Positions 16,686-26,238 of a stretch of 64,000 nucleotides of DNA are shown piece by piece. The stretch is taken from NCBI GenBank assembly GCA_965216585.1, contig CBDCGC010000003.1, forward strand, positions 3,286,001 to 3,350,000, read 5' to 3'. Under the pieces are notes generated by a model. The model did no database searches. It was not told the DNA's origin and worked only from the letters and a program-made list of their open reading frames with translations. How positions within the stretch are numbered: the first letter of the stretch is position 1; the number at the start of each line of letters is the position of its first letter. The position numbers were made by a program, and so were the translations under genes. The stretch is from CADEER01 sp965216585. GTDB taxonomy: Bacteria > Desulfobacterota > Binatia > HRBIN30 > CADEER01.

Positions 16686-17805
16686 GCTCGAGGACCGTGA
16701 AAACGGCATCGGCGACGACGATGCAGAAGATTCCGGAAACGATGGCGGAGGTCGTGATTCGGCCGACACTCTCGGCGCCCTCGCGCGCCTGGAAGCCGCG
16801 CAGGCAGCCGACCGTAGCGATCAGGATGGCAAAGACGACGCTCTTGGTCAGTCCGGCGCGCACGTCACCGAAATCCATGAAAAGCGACATCTGGCGGAAG
16901 TAGACTTGCGCCGGAATGTCGACACCGAGATTGGCGACCAAGAGGCCGCCGAGAATACCGACGAGATCGGCGAAGAGGGTCAGGCAGGGAAGCATCAAAA
17001 CCAAGGCGAGCACTTTCGGCGTCACCAGGAAGCGAGTGCGGTCGAGGCCCATCGCCGCCAGCGCGTCGACCTCCTCGGAGACTTTCATCGTTCCGATCTC
17101 GGCGGCAAAGGCGGCTCCCGAGCGACCGGCGGCGATGATGGCCGTCATCAAGGGGCCGAGCTCGCGGGTAATCGACAGACCGACGAGATTGGCGACGTAG
17201 ACATCGGCGCCGAATTGCTGCAGTTGGACGACCGCTTGGAACGCCGTGATGATTCCCATCAGAAAAGAGATGAGTGCGACGATGGGCAGAGCTTCGTGAC
17301 CGCAGCGCGCCATGGTTGCCCAGGTGTCCGCCCAGCGCACCTGTGTCGGATGGCGTACCGCATCGAGCAAGCCGATGACCAGCTCACCGACGAAGCGCAC
17401 GGTTTCGGCCAGCCCCTCGCGCATCTCGACGACCGAGCCTCCCAGCTTGGCGATCGGGTTTGGCTTGGCGCTCGGCGCCGGCGCAGGCTGCAGGAGGGCA
17501 TCCTGATCGACCAGGCGAAGAAAGCCGTCGATGTCGGGCGTCGACGCGCTGACGCGCAGAGCACCGCCGCGTTCGCTCAGTGCCTTGCGCACTTGTAGTA
17601 GGAGGGCTCCGCCACCGCTGTCGAAGTAGGAAACTTTCGAAAGATCGAGCTCGACCTCAGCGGCCTCGCCAATCACTCGCATCAGCTCCTGCCGGAGCCG
17701 CTGCACGTTGCCGATCTCGATGTTGCCGGCAACGGCAATGGCGACGCCGTTGGCGGACGGGGAGGTGCTCAGCTCGTACCCTGGATCCGCTTGCACGCGA
17801 AACAA
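16675..17805 (-). CDS. mlaE: MlaE-type permease with N-terminal STAS domain
   Basis: This 376-residue protein joins two Mla parts. Residues 1-110 look like a STAS domain (VELDLSKVSYFDSGGGALLL), the fold of MlaB. Residues 130-376 are the MlaE permease (ELGPLMTAIIAAGRSGAAFA; GTMKVSEEVDALAAMG). In E. coli the STAS protein MlaB is separate. It heads the minus-strand operon. The start used is TTG at 17805; GTG at 17796 is an alternative. It probably moves phospholipids or related lipids across the periplasm; the direction is not deducible. Confidence 0.9.
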   Translation of the reverse strand: MFRVQADPGYELSTSPSANGVAIAVAGNIEIGNVQRLRQELMRVIGEAAEVELDLSKVSYFDSGGGALLLQVRKALSERGGALRVSASTPDIDGFLRLVDQDALLQPAPAPSAKPNPIAKLGGSVVEMREGLAETVRFVGELVIGLLDAVRHPTQVRWADTWATMARCGHEALPIVALISFLMGIITAFQAVVQLQQFGADVYVANLVGLSITRELGPLMTAIIAAGRSGAAFAAEIGTMKVSEEVDALAAMGLDRTRFLVTPKVLALVLMLPCLTLFADLVGILGGLLVANLGVDIPAQVYFRQMSLFMDFGDVRAGLTKSVVFAILIATVGCLRGFQAREGAESVGRITTSAIVSGIFCIVVADAVFTVLEHEW

Positions 17806-17874
17806 CTAGCACGCGCGCGCCGCGGTTGCGAAGCTGGGGCCGGCGGCGTGCCTGCTGTGAGTCGCGCCGGCGGG

Positions 17875-19071
17875 CTAGATTACACCGTTGGCCCGCAGCC
17901 GTTCGATTTCGTCGTCGTCTAGCCCGAGCAAACCGCCGAAGATCTCGGCGTTGTGCTCGCCCAGCTCAGGTGCGGCGCTGCGTACGCGCCCGGGCGTTGC
18001 CGAGAAACGCGGATACGGTGCCGGTTGCTTGATCGTCCCGCTGCGCGGGTCCTCCACGTCGATGAAGGACTCGCGGGCGATGTAGTGTGGGTCGCGGACA
18101 ATGTCGGCGATGTTGAGGGCGCGGGCCACCGGCACGTCCTGCTCGAGCATGATGCGTTCGATTTCATCGGCACGGTGTCGCTTGCACCAGTCGGCGACGA
18201 TCGAGTTGATTTCTTCCGCGTGCGCCGCTCTTTTCGCCAACGTCGAGAAGCGCGGATCCTCGGCCAGCTCTGGCTGACCCATCGCCGCGGCGAGGCGCGG
18301 GAAGAGCTGGTCACCCGGTGCGGCGATCGAGATGAACTCGCCGTCGGCGGTTTCCCAGTTGTCGAGCGGTGCCGAATTGGCAAGGCGGTTGCCCGATCGC
18401 TCGCGCACGATGCCGAGCTTGTCATAGGCGGGAAGAGTGTGCTCGAGAATACGAAAGAGGGATTCGTAGAGGGTCAGGTCGACGCTTTGGCCGCCGCTCT
18501 GGTGAACGTCGCGATGGTACAGGGCGATCATGATCGAGAGCGCGTTGAAAACGGCGGTGAGATAGTCGGCGATGATGATACCGGGACGTACTGGCGGTCG
18601 GTCGGGATAGCCTGTCAGGTAGAGCAAACCGCTGAAGCTGATGCCGTTGCGGTCGAGCCCCGGTCGTTGACTGTAAGGGCCCGTTTGGCCGTAGACCGAT
18701 GCGCGCGTGAGAATGAGCCCCGGGTTGGTGGCAGCCAGGGCTTCGTAGCCGAGGTTCCAACGCTCGAGCGTGCCCGGGCGGAAGTTCTCGACCAGCACAT
18801 CGCTTTTCTCGACTAGGCGAAGGAGGATTTCGCGTCCAGCCTCTTTGCGCAGATCGAGGGTGATCGATTTCTTGTTGCGCCCGTCGACCGCCCACCACAG
18901 CGAGTAGTCGTCGTGGAAGGGGCCGATGTTGCGCATGAAATCGCCGCGGCCCGGCAATTCGACTTTGATGACCTCAGCGCCAAAGTCGGCCAGTAAGGTC
19001 GCCGCAAAAGGCGCGGCGATGCGCGTACCAATATCGAGAATCCGTACCCCCTCGAGTGCCGAGCGCGCCAT
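17875..19071 (-). CDS. Family III CoA-transferase (CaiB/BaiF)
   Basis: This 398-residue cytoplasmic enzyme would transfer CoA between carboxylic acids. Family hallmarks are TRIAAPFAATLLADFGAEVIK, VLVENFRPGTLERWNLG and the putative catalytic aspartate in PGLDRNGISFSGLL. The exact acids cannot be read from the sequence. It is separated from glpX by a divergent 170-bp gap. A second member of the family lies at 22.7-23.9 kb, next to acyl-CoA dehydrogenases, suggesting the same catabolic pathway. Confidence 0.9.
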   Translation of the reverse strand: MARSALEGVRILDIGTRIAAPFAATLLADFGAEVIKVELPGRGDFMRNIGPFHDDYSLWWAVDGRNKKSITLDLRKEAGREILLRLVEKSDVLVENFRPGTLERWNLGYEALAATNPGLILTRASVYGQTGPYSQRPGLDRNGISFSGLLYLTGYPDRPPVRPGIIIADYLTAVFNALSIMIALYHRDVHQSGGQSVDLTLYESLFRILEHTLPAYDKLGIVRERSGNRLANSAPLDNWETADGEFISIAAPGDQLFPRLAAAMGQPELAEDPRFSTLAKRAAHAEEINSIVADWCKRHRADEIERIMLEQDVPVARALNIADIVRDPHYIARESFIDVEDPRSGTIKQPAPYPRFSATPGRVRSAAPELGEHNAEIFGGLLGLDDDEIERLRANGVI

Positions 19072-19241
19072 CGTTCAAGCTTTACACGATGCCGGGGCCG
19101 GAATGTCAAAGTGTCGGGCTAGCGCTCCGCGCTGGTGGCGTCTGCGTTGTCTTCGCGATCGCTGCGCGATACCTTGGTCGCTTCACACTTTCGAACATGC
19201 CCGGCGCGCTCGTGCCGGCTTTTCCTTTTCTGGGGGTGGAC

Positions 19242-20219
19242 ATGGCAGTTCTCGATCACTTGTCGCGCGAATTCCTGGCAGTTGTCGAACGTGCGGCCGT
19301 CGCCTGTGCGCGCACGATGGGGCAGGGTGATCGGCACAACTCCGACCGCGTTGCCGTCGAAGCGATGCGCGAGGCGATGGATTCGCTGCCGATGCGCGGC
19401 ACGGTCGTCATCGGCGAAGGCGAGCGCGACGAGGCGCCGATGTTGTATATCGGTGAGGCGGTTGGCCGTGCCAGCGACGACGATGTCGAAGTGGATATCG
19501 CCGTCGATCCACTCGAAGGAACCAATCTCTGTGCGCTGGGGACGCCGAACGCCATTGCCGTTCTGGCCGCGGCCAACAAGGGCGGACTGTTGCATGCGCC
19601 CGACTGCTACATGGAGAAGATCATCGTCGGGCCGGCTGCCAAGGGGCAGGTTCACCTCGATGCGACGCCCAAGGAGAATCTCGAGGCGATTGCCAAGAGT
19701 CTGGGTCGCAAAGTGAAAGACCTGGTCGTCATCGTTCTCGATCGGCCGCGTCACGAGAAGTTGATCGAGGATATCCGCAGCGCCGGTGCACGGATCAAGC
19801 TGATCGGTGACGGTGATTTGTCGGCCGGCATCTCTGCCGCGGTGCGGCGCACCAATGTGCACGCGGTCATGGGCACCGGCGGCGCGCCCGAGGGTGTGTT
19901 GGCGGCGGCGGCGTTGCGCTGTTTGAACGGACACATGCAGGGCCGTTTGGTACCGGCGCGCGACGACCAGGACGAGGAGCGTTTTCGCAAGATGGGGATT
20001 ACGGATCTGAAGCGCATCTACAGCGAGCGAGATCTGGCGCCGGGGCCGGACATTCTCTTCGCCGCGACCGGAGTGACCGACGGGTTCTTGACCGGTGTGC
20101 GTTTCTTCGGTCACGGCTGCCGTACGTACTCATTGCTGATGCACAGCACCGAAAACCTGATCCGCTTCGTCGACAGTGTGCGCCTCAACGGCGATACGTC
20201 GGCGGTGGTCGAGTTCTGA
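19242..20219 (+). CDS. glpX: Class II fructose-1,6-bisphosphatase
   Basis: GlpX hydrolyses fructose-1,6-bisphosphate in gluconeogenesis. ATG 19242 (MAVLDHLSREFLAVVERAAV), with TGGGGGTGGA upstream, gives 325 residues. The frame is open from 19056 but that part is not family-like. Metal and substrate motifs are present: IGEGERDEAPML, DPLEGTNLCALGTPNAIAV and MGTGGAPEGVLAAAALR. It sits alone on the plus strand between two minus-strand catabolic groups. Confidence 0.95.
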   Translation: MAVLDHLSREFLAVVERAAVACARTMGQGDRHNSDRVAVEAMREAMDSLPMRGTVVIGEGERDEAPMLYIGEAVGRASDDDVEVDIAVDPLEGTNLCALGTPNAIAVLAAANKGGLLHAPDCYMEKIIVGPAAKGQVHLDATPKENLEAIAKSLGRKVKDLVVIVLDRPRHEKLIEDIRSAGARIKLIGDGDLSAGISAAVRRTNVHAVMGTGGAPEGVLAAAALRCLNGHMQGRLVPARDDQDEERFRKMGITDLKRIYSERDLAPGPDILFAATGVTDGFLTGVRFFGHGCRTYSLLMHSTENLIRFVDSVRLNGDTSAVVEF

Positions 20220-20244
20220 TCTTCATGAAAGAGGAACTTGCGAG

Positions 20245-20281
20245 CGAGATGTGTTTCTCGCCGCGAGGGATTCTCATCTCG
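20245..20281. terminator. Nested hairpin between convergent glpX and acyl-CoA dehydrogenase genes
   Basis: CGAGATG (20245-20251) pairs with CATCTCG (20275-20281), and a smaller CTCG-CCG-CGAG hairpin (20257-20267) sits inside it. It lies in the 78-bp gap between two converging genes and could terminate either. No T-tract follows. Confidence 0.3.
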
Positions 20282-20297
20282 AGGCCGATCCGCCCGA

Positions 20298-21473
20298 CTA
20301 TGAGCGCGGCAACCCGAGCACTCGCTGCGCGATGATGTTGCGTTGAATCTCCGAGGTGCCGGCAAAGATGGTGGCGGCGCGGTAGTACTGGTACGAACGC
20401 AACCAGCGCCCGTTCCAGACGGCGTGCTCCTCCCCTTGCCAACACACCGCCCGCGGCCCGAGAACCTCCATCGCCGTGTCGTGCAAGCGCTGGCTCATTT
20501 CGCTCCAGAAGAGCTTGACCAACGAGCTCTCCGGGCCGGGCTTGCCGTGGCGCTGGACCTGCGTCAGCGTGCGCCAGTTGTGCAGCTTGAAGATCTCGAC
20601 CTCAGTGAAGGCGGCGGCGATTCTGGCGCGTACGACCGGATCGGTAGCCGCCGTGCCCCGGCCGCGGGGAGTCGCGTGCACCAGATCGATGAGCGCGTCG
20701 AGGAGGATCCGATGCATCACGAGTTGTCGCGGTGAGGTGCCGCGTTCGTGACTCAGCGTCGTCTGCGCAATCTGCCAGCCGCGGTTCAGCTCGCCGACCA
20801 GATTGGTCGCCGGTACGCGAACGTCTTCGAGAAAGACCTCGTTGAACTCCTCGCTGCCGGTCATCTGGCGCAGCGGGCGGATGGTCAGGCCGGGGCTCTT
20901 CATGTCGACGATGAGGAAGGAAATGCCGCGCGACTTGGACGCCTCGGGATCGGTGCGTGCGAGAAGAATGCCCCAGTCGGCGAACTGCGCGTAGCTGGTC
21001 CACGTCTTCTGGCCGTTGATGACGAAGTCGTCGCCGTCGCGCTCGGCACGACAACGCAGGGAAGACAGATCTGAGCCCGCGTTGGGTTCCGAGAAGAGCT
21101 GGCACCAGATCTCCTCGGCGGCGAGGATGTTGCGCAGGTGGCGTTCTTTCTGCTCCTCACTGCCGTGTGCGATCAGTGTCGGGCCAACCAGATTGATACC
21201 GATCCGGCCGATGATCTCCGGCGCCTGGGTGCGTGCGAATTCCTCTTGCAGGATGTAGTTTTCGACCAGGGTTGCGCTTCGTCCTCCGTACTCTCGTGGC
21301 CAGTGGACGCCAACCCAACCGGCATCGTGGAGGCGCCGCTGCCAGGCGACGAGCAGACGCACTTCCTCGTCGAGGCTTGCGAACTCGCTCTCGGTGGAGG
21401 CGACGTTGTCTGTCAACCATTTCCGCACTTCGCTGCGGAAAAGCTCTTCTTTTTCGTCGAATGCGAGGTCCAT
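20298..21473 (-). CDS. Acyl-CoA dehydrogenase (first of an adjacent pair)
   Basis: This 391-residue FAD enzyme introduces a 2,3-double bond in an acyl-CoA. FAD- and substrate-binding motifs include WCQLFSEPNAGSDL and the C-terminal AGTSEIQRNIIAQRVLG. The position that is glutamate in EGT-type enzymes is alanine here (IFAGTSEIQ). A glutamate in FTEVEIFKLHNW may be the alternative base, as in long-chain and isovaleryl types. It is homologous to the enzyme encoded 3 nt upstream, so the two may form a heteromeric enzyme. The acyl substrate is unknown. Confidence 0.9.
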   Translation of the reverse strand: MDLAFDEKEELFRSEVRKWLTDNVASTESEFASLDEEVRLLVAWQRRLHDAGWVGVHWPREYGGRSATLVENYILQEEFARTQAPEIIGRIGINLVGPTLIAHGSEEQKERHLRNILAAEEIWCQLFSEPNAGSDLSSLRCRAERDGDDFVINGQKTWTSYAQFADWGILLARTDPEASKSRGISFLIVDMKSPGLTIRPLRQMTGSEEFNEVFLEDVRVPATNLVGELNRGWQIAQTTLSHERGTSPRQLVMHRILLDALIDLVHATPRGRGTAATDPVVRARIAAAFTEVEIFKLHNWRTLTQVQRHGKPGPESSLVKLFWSEMSQRLHDTAMEVLGPRAVCWQGEEHAVWNGRWLRSYQYYRAATIFAGTSEIQRNIIAQRVLGLPRS

Positions 21474-21476
21474 ATC

Positions 21477-22637
21477 CTATCGCGGCAGTCCGAGGAGTCG
21501 TTGCGCAATGATGTTGCGTTGAATCTCCGACGTGCCGCCGGCAATGCTGCCACAGCGCGACCACAGCATGCGCTGCTGCCAGCGGCCGCCCTCGAGTGCC
21601 GGGACTTCGTTTCCCACTACCTGCGCGAACGGGCCCATAACGTGGAGGGCAAACTCTCCCATCTTTTTCGTGAGGTCGGCCCAAACCAGTTTGACGATCG
21701 AGCTCTCGGCACCAGGCAGCTCGCCGCGTGCCAGCCGAGTCATCATCTTGCTGTTGTGTAGGCGCATGATCTCGACGTCGATGAAGCGCGCAGCGTAGTG
21801 CTGGCGCACTTCTGCGTGGTGATGGACGTCTTGCCTGCGCAACAACTCGGCGAGCTGGTCGACGTAGATCTTGTGTAGGACTTGTTCTTTGAAGGGGAAC
21901 GAGGTGCCGCGTTCGTGTGCCAGAGTCGTGCTGGCGACGCGCCAGCCGTTGTTCTCCTCGCCGATCAGGGCGGTGCGGTGAATGTGCACGTCGTCGAAAA
22001 ACGTCTCGCTGAACTCGGCGCTGCCGGTAATCTGGCGCAGCGGTCGGATCGTGATCCCCGGAGCGCGCATGTCGGCGATTAGGCAGGAGATCCCCTTGTG
22101 CTTCGCCGCTGCGGGGTCCGTGCGCGCCAACAGGATTCCGTAGGTCGCGTACTGAGCATAGCTGGTCCAGACTTTCTGGCCGGTGACGACGAAGTCGTCA
22201 CCGGTGGCGGTCGCCTGGGTACGCAGGGCAGCCAGGTCGGAGCCAGCGCCGGGCTCCGAGTAGAGCTGGCACCATACCTCCTCGCAGGAGAGAATCTTGG
22301 GAAGGTAACGCCGTCGCTGCTCTTCGGTGCCGTGTTCGATGAGGGTCGGGCCGACCAGGTTGATGCCGACGCGGTTCATCATTTGTGGCGCTCGTGCGCG
22401 TGCCATTTCCTGCTGGAAGATCGCCTGCTCGGTCAGCGAAGCACCGCGGCCGCCGTACTCGCGCGGCCAGTGCACGGCTGCCCAGCCAGCGTCGAAGAGC
22501 TTGCGTTGCCACTCGGTCAGGTATTTCGCTTCACCGTCGAGGTCGGCGGGTGGCGGCTGGCTCGGCACGTTGGACTCGAGCCAGGCGCGCAGCTCGTGGC
22601 GAAAGTCGGTCTCGGCCGTTGTGTAGGAAAAATCCAT
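21477..22637 (-). CDS. Acyl-CoA dehydrogenase (second of an adjacent pair)
   Basis: This 386-residue paralogue of its neighbour shares VHWPREYGGR, RVGINLVGPTLIEHG and WCQLYSEPGAGSDLA. The EGT glutamate is again replaced (IAGGTSEIQRNIIAQRLLG). A conserved glutamate occurs in FIDVEIMRLHN. I chose ATG 22637 (MDFSYTTAETDF), which parallels the MDLAFDEKEEL start of the paralogue. The frame reaches a TTG at 22679 that overlaps the upstream stop. It is transcribed after a CoA-transferase and before the first dehydrogenase. Confidence 0.9.
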   Translation of the reverse strand: MDFSYTTAETDFRHELRAWLESNVPSQPPPADLDGEAKYLTEWQRKLFDAGWAAVHWPREYGGRGASLTEQAIFQQEMARARAPQMMNRVGINLVGPTLIEHGTEEQRRRYLPKILSCEEVWCQLYSEPGAGSDLAALRTQATATGDDFVVTGQKVWTSYAQYATYGILLARTDPAAAKHKGISCLIADMRAPGITIRPLRQITGSAEFSETFFDDVHIHRTALIGEENNGWRVASTTLAHERGTSFPFKEQVLHKIYVDQLAELLRRQDVHHHAEVRQHYAARFIDVEIMRLHNSKMMTRLARGELPGAESSIVKLVWADLTKKMGEFALHVMGPFAQVVGNEVPALEGGRWQQRMLWSRCGSIAGGTSEIQRNIIAQRLLGLPR

Positions 22638-22675
22638 TTGGAACCCGCCCAACCAAACGGAAATCTCGCCGCCGT

Positions 22676-23875
22676 TCAAATCGCTCCGCTCGCCCTGAGA
22701 GCTTCGATCTCGGCGGCGTCCAGGCCGACGATGTCGCGCAGAATGGCGTCTGTATCACCACCCAGGCGGGAAGCGGCACGGTAGACTGGTTTGGCGCCGT
22801 CGAGCTTCAGAGGTGAGCCGACCTGGCGCATCGTGCCGAAGGTGTCGTGCTCTACCTCGACGATCATTTCGCGATGCCTCGCCTGCTCGTCGTCGAGGGC
22901 CTCGGCGATCGAGCTCACTGGCGCGCATGGAACCTGTCCGCGCAATCGTTCGAGCCAGTGTTCGGTGCTGTGCTCAGCGAATCTCTCCTTGAGGATGGGA
23001 ACGAGAACGTCGCGCTGTTGCAGGCGAGCCTCGATCGTCGCGAAACGCGGATCGTTTGCGAGGTGAGCGAGATCGAGGATTTCGGCGAGACGCTGCCAGA
23101 ATTTCTGCTTCATGCACATGATGACGATATGGCCGTTTGCCGTAGCAAAGTTCTGCGAGGGAACCAGCGACGGGTGTGCCGAGTCGGCGTGGCGCTGTGG
23201 CTCGATGCCGCGGCTGAGGTTCCACGCAGCCAGGTAGTTCAACATCGACAGTGCCGTGTCGAAGAGGCTGACGTCGACATCGCCGCCGACCCCGGTGTCG
23301 CGGGCGCGCAGCAGGCCGACGACGAGACCGAGGGCGGACATCGTGCCGCCCGAGAAATCGATGATCGAGATTCCCGACTTGGCTGGTGGCGCGTCCGGTT
23401 CGCCCGTCAAGCTCATCAGGCCGGCGCGACCCTGGAGGAGATAGTCGTAGGCCGGCTCGTCGTGTCTCGGTCCACTGCGCCCGTAGCCGGTGAGCGAGCA
23501 GCAGACGATGCGCGGGTTGGCGTCGCGCAGGCTGGCGTAGTCGAGGCCGAGCTTGACCGGGAGGTCGCCGCGCGGGTTGCCGTAGACGGCGTCACTGACG
23601 GCGACGAGGCGCTGCAACAATTCGCGGCCGGCGGCGACGCGCAGGTTGAGGGTCAGCGAACGGGCGTTGCGGTTGAGCGATTGGAAATAGAGACTGTCGT
23701 CGTTTTCGGCAAATGGCGGAACCTGGCGCGCTTCGTCGCCGCCGCTCAGGGGGTCTTCTATCTTGATGATCTCCGCTCCCAGGTCGCCGAGCAGCGTCAT
23801 CGCGTAGGGGCCGGCGCCGAGCTGCGTAAAGGCGAGAATCCGCGTGCCGGCCAGCGGCGGGCGTGGTGCGCTCAT
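22676..23875 (-). CDS. Family III CoA-transferase (CaiB/BaiF)
   Basis: This 399-residue protein belongs to the formyl-CoA/carnitine CoA-transferase family. The catalytic aspartate is in PAYDYLLQGRAGLMSLTG, and GPYAMTLLGDLGAEIIKIE is the typical N-terminal fold. It overlaps the MmgE/PrpD gene by 4 bp upstream and leads into the dehydrogenase pair. It probably activates the acid that the dehydrogenases then oxidise, which is an inference from order. It is only moderately similar to the first CaiB-type protein, so it is not a recent copy. Confidence 0.9.
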   Translation of the reverse strand: MSAPRPPLAGTRILAFTQLGAGPYAMTLLGDLGAEIIKIEDPLSGGDEARQVPPFAENDDSLYFQSLNRNARSLTLNLRVAAGRELLQRLVAVSDAVYGNPRGDLPVKLGLDYASLRDANPRIVCCSLTGYGRSGPRHDEPAYDYLLQGRAGLMSLTGEPDAPPAKSGISIIDFSGGTMSALGLVVGLLRARDTGVGGDVDVSLFDTALSMLNYLAAWNLSRGIEPQRHADSAHPSLVPSQNFATANGHIVIMCMKQKFWQRLAEILDLAHLANDPRFATIEARLQQRDVLVPILKERFAEHSTEHWLERLRGQVPCAPVSSIAEALDDEQARHREMIVEVEHDTFGTMRQVGSPLKLDGAKPVYRAASRLGGDTDAILRDIVGLDAAEIEALRASGAI

Positions 23876-25281
23876 GCCGTTGCCTCGAGCGCTGTCAGTA
23901 ACTCGTCGAGGTCGGCGTCGGCATCGAGTTGGTCGATTGCCGATTCGATCCGCGCCGCCTGGGCGGGTGCGAGCTTGCGCCTCGCGTTGGTGGTGAACTT
24001 TTCGGCGATTTGCGCTGGTGAGAGTGGGCGTTCGGCGCTGCCGCGGTTGATCGGCTCGTCGTGCTCGAGCGCGTTTCCATCGGCGAGCTCGATGCGCACG
24101 CGGCCGGGGAATCGCCGCGGGTAGTTGTCATCGTCCACCGGCACGTAGTCGATGCGCGAGCTGAGCGCCAGAACGTTCTCATCGGCAATCGACGACGCGT
24201 CGAAATCGTCGATGCCGACATGGCCGCGTTCGAGCATGCAGGCGACGGTGAAATTGAGGCTGAACTTCGCATCATAGGCGGTCTGCGGTTTTCGTTTCGC
24301 TGCGGCGGGCTCGCAAACGATGGGAACCTCGGGGGCCGGGATCGTGCAAACGATGCGCTCGATCGATTGCATATCGAATGCGTGAGCACGGCGAAGGGCT
24401 GCGCTGGCGTCAATGAAAGCGTGGTTGAAGTGGCAACAGGGGTAGGGCTTGAGGGCCGTGTCGAGCAGATGCCAGCGCCGGCCGAGGTCGGCGGTCAGTG
24501 TCGCGAGGTCGCCCGTTTCGCCGAGGTGTGAGCGGTAGATTCCGAAACGGCCGTCGAGGGCGCCGCGCGGACCGCTGACTCCGGCACGCGCGAGTGCAGC
24601 CGCGGTCAGGCCGGAGTGGGCTGCCCAGCCGCCGTGGATGCGCTTGGCCCAGGTGCCGTCGCTGAGACACTCCAGCGAACCGGCGGCAGTGCTCGCGCAC
24701 AGTCCGAGGGCGTTGGCGATCGTGTGGCCGTCGTCGCGCGCCAGTCTGCCGGCGAGCGCTGCAGCGGCAAAGGTGCCGCAGATTCCGGTGGGGTGGAAGC
24801 CGCGGTCGTGGAAGGCGCTGGGCGCCGCCAAGCCGAGGCGAATCGCCGTTTCCATGCCGAGGGCGAGAGCTAGCAGGAGGTCCCGACCTCCTGGCGCCGG
24901 CAACATTTGTACAGCCGCGAGGGCGGCGGGTACGACGCTGGCGCTGACGTGCACGACGGATTCGCTGTGGGTGTCGTCAAAGTCCAGAGCATGGGTGTGG
25001 GCGCCGTTGATGAAGGCGGCCCAGACCGGGGGTAGTCGCTGTTCGGAGCCGAGGACGAGCGCTGCACCCGCATGGGCGAGCGGCTGCACGGCGGCGGTGA
25101 CGTTGGCGGCGAACGGTGTCGCCGAGCCGGCGATGGCGACGCCGACGGTATCGAGAAGGTGTTGCTTTACCTTGGTGACGACATCGGCGGGCAAATCGTT
25201 CCACTGCAAATCGGCGGCGAAACCGGCCAAGGTTTGGCTGGCGGTCGGCGGCACAGAATAAGTCGGCACGGAGTTTCGCAC
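23872..25281 (-). CDS. MmgE/PrpD family protein
   Basis: This is about 469 residues from GTG 25281; the frame is open to 25605 but that part overlaps the upstream exported-protein gene. Family features are LLDTVGVAIAGSATPF, INGAHTHALDFDDTH and YPCCHFNHAFIDA. Known members are 2-methylcitrate dehydratase, aconitate decarboxylase and related lyases or isomerases, so the reaction is not fixed. The GTG lies 2 nt after the TAG of the upstream gene with AGG five bases before it. GTG 25269 is an alternative. The gene overlaps the next CaiB-type gene by 4 bp. Confidence 0.85.
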   Translation of the reverse strand: MRNSVPTYSVPPTASQTLAGFAADLQWNDLPADVVTKVKQHLLDTVGVAIAGSATPFAANVTAAVQPLAHAGAALVLGSEQRLPPVWAAFINGAHTHALDFDDTHSESVVHVSASVVPAALAAVQMLPAPGGRDLLLALALGMETAIRLGLAAPSAFHDRGFHPTGICGTFAAAALAGRLARDDGHTIANALGLCASTAAGSLECLSDGTWAKRIHGGWAAHSGLTAAALARAGVSGPRGALDGRFGIYRSHLGETGDLATLTADLGRRWHLLDTALKPYPCCHFNHAFIDASAALRRAHAFDMQSIERIVCTIPAPEVPIVCEPAAAKRKPQTAYDAKFSLNFTVACMLERGHVGIDDFDASSIADENVLALSSRIDYVPVDDDNYPRRFPGRVRIELADGNALEHDEPINRGSAERPLSPAQIAEKFTTNARRKLAPAQAARIESAIDQLDADADLDELLTALEATA

Positions 25282-25283
25282 CG

Positions 25284-26093
25284 CTACCTGCGTCGGCGCG
25301 GCGACGGCCGCGGTGTTGGCGACACGCCTGGTCCGTCTTTGGCGATCTCGTCGCGGCGCCAATAGCGAACCGTGCCGGGGAATGCCGAGAATCGCGAGCG
25401 TTGCAGGCCGGAGTTCAGGGTTGCCGAAAGGACCGTTTCCTCCGATTCGATCCAGGCAATGTGGTAGGGCTGCCCGGCGCGGGAATAGTACAATGCAACG
25501 TCGCCCGCTTCGGCGCTGGCGACCTCGGTGAATCCCGGCGCGCTGGGAAACTCGGCGACCGAAACGTACGAAAGACCGGCATCGTCGGCGCGCACTTGGT
25601 TCCACACGTAAGACGCATTGCTCGTGTAGCGGTCGTTCTCGCTACCCAGGAGATCCGCCAAGGCGTTTGCGTCGGCGAAGTTCTCGAAGACGTGGGGCGC
25701 CGGCGGCGTGCCACCGAGACGCCAAACTCCGTCTTCGCCGGCGACGAGCTCTAGTGTGAGAGTTTCCTTGCCCTGCTTGCGGGCGACGTTGCCCGCCGTG
25801 ATTTGTGCAGCGATGGAGTAGGTGACGTCGACGGTGACGCGTTCGCCGGAGCGGCGGGGTGTGTTGATTTCGTAGCCGTGAATCAGCGTGATGTGATCCC
25901 AGGCGGGTTCGAGGTCCCAAGTGACGAAAGGTGCGACGTCGCTCCACGTGCTGGGGCTCAAGCGCGCACCCTTGCCGTCGGCAGCGCAAAACGCGCGCGC
26001 GGCAGCAAGCGGATCGTCAGCGCGCGCGTTGCAGGGGTTGAGCAGCCCCAACAGCACACCGAGCAGGCAGATGGTTCGACAGTGGCGATGCAT
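25284..26093 (-). CDS. Exported protein of unknown function
   Basis: I do not recognise this family. From ATG 26093 the product is 269 residues with a signal peptide (MHRHCRTICLLGVLLGLLNP, Ala-rich cleavage near ARADD). The mature part begins with AAARAFCAADGKGARLS and contains several aromatic beta-strand-like segments (DVALYYSRAGQPYHIAWIE). It is probably periplasmic. The frame is open to 26240 but the extension overlaps the divergent rlmE region. It is followed after 2 nt by the MmgE/PrpD gene, but with no obvious link in function. Confidence 0.6.
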   Translation of the reverse strand: MHRHCRTICLLGVLLGLLNPCNARADDPLAAARAFCAADGKGARLSPSTWSDVAPFVTWDLEPAWDHITLIHGYEINTPRRSGERVTVDVTYSIAAQITAGNVARKQGKETLTLELVAGEDGVWRLGGTPPAPHVFENFADANALADLLGSENDRYTSNASYVWNQVRADDAGLSYVSVAEFPSAPGFTEVASAEAGDVALYYSRAGQPYHIAWIESEETVLSATLNSGLQRSRFSAFPGTVRYWRRDEIAKDGPGVSPTPRPSPRRRR

Positions 26094-26238
26094 GGTCTTC
26101 GGACGATGTATCAACCTGGAGCGTACGGGCCTGACGGGTATTGAACAACCGCAGGTGAACGGGAAGGGCAGTTCCAGTCGGCTCACTCCGCACGGCTTCG
26201 GTTTGCGGTTGGTCGATATCCGGGCCATTGGTGGCGAC

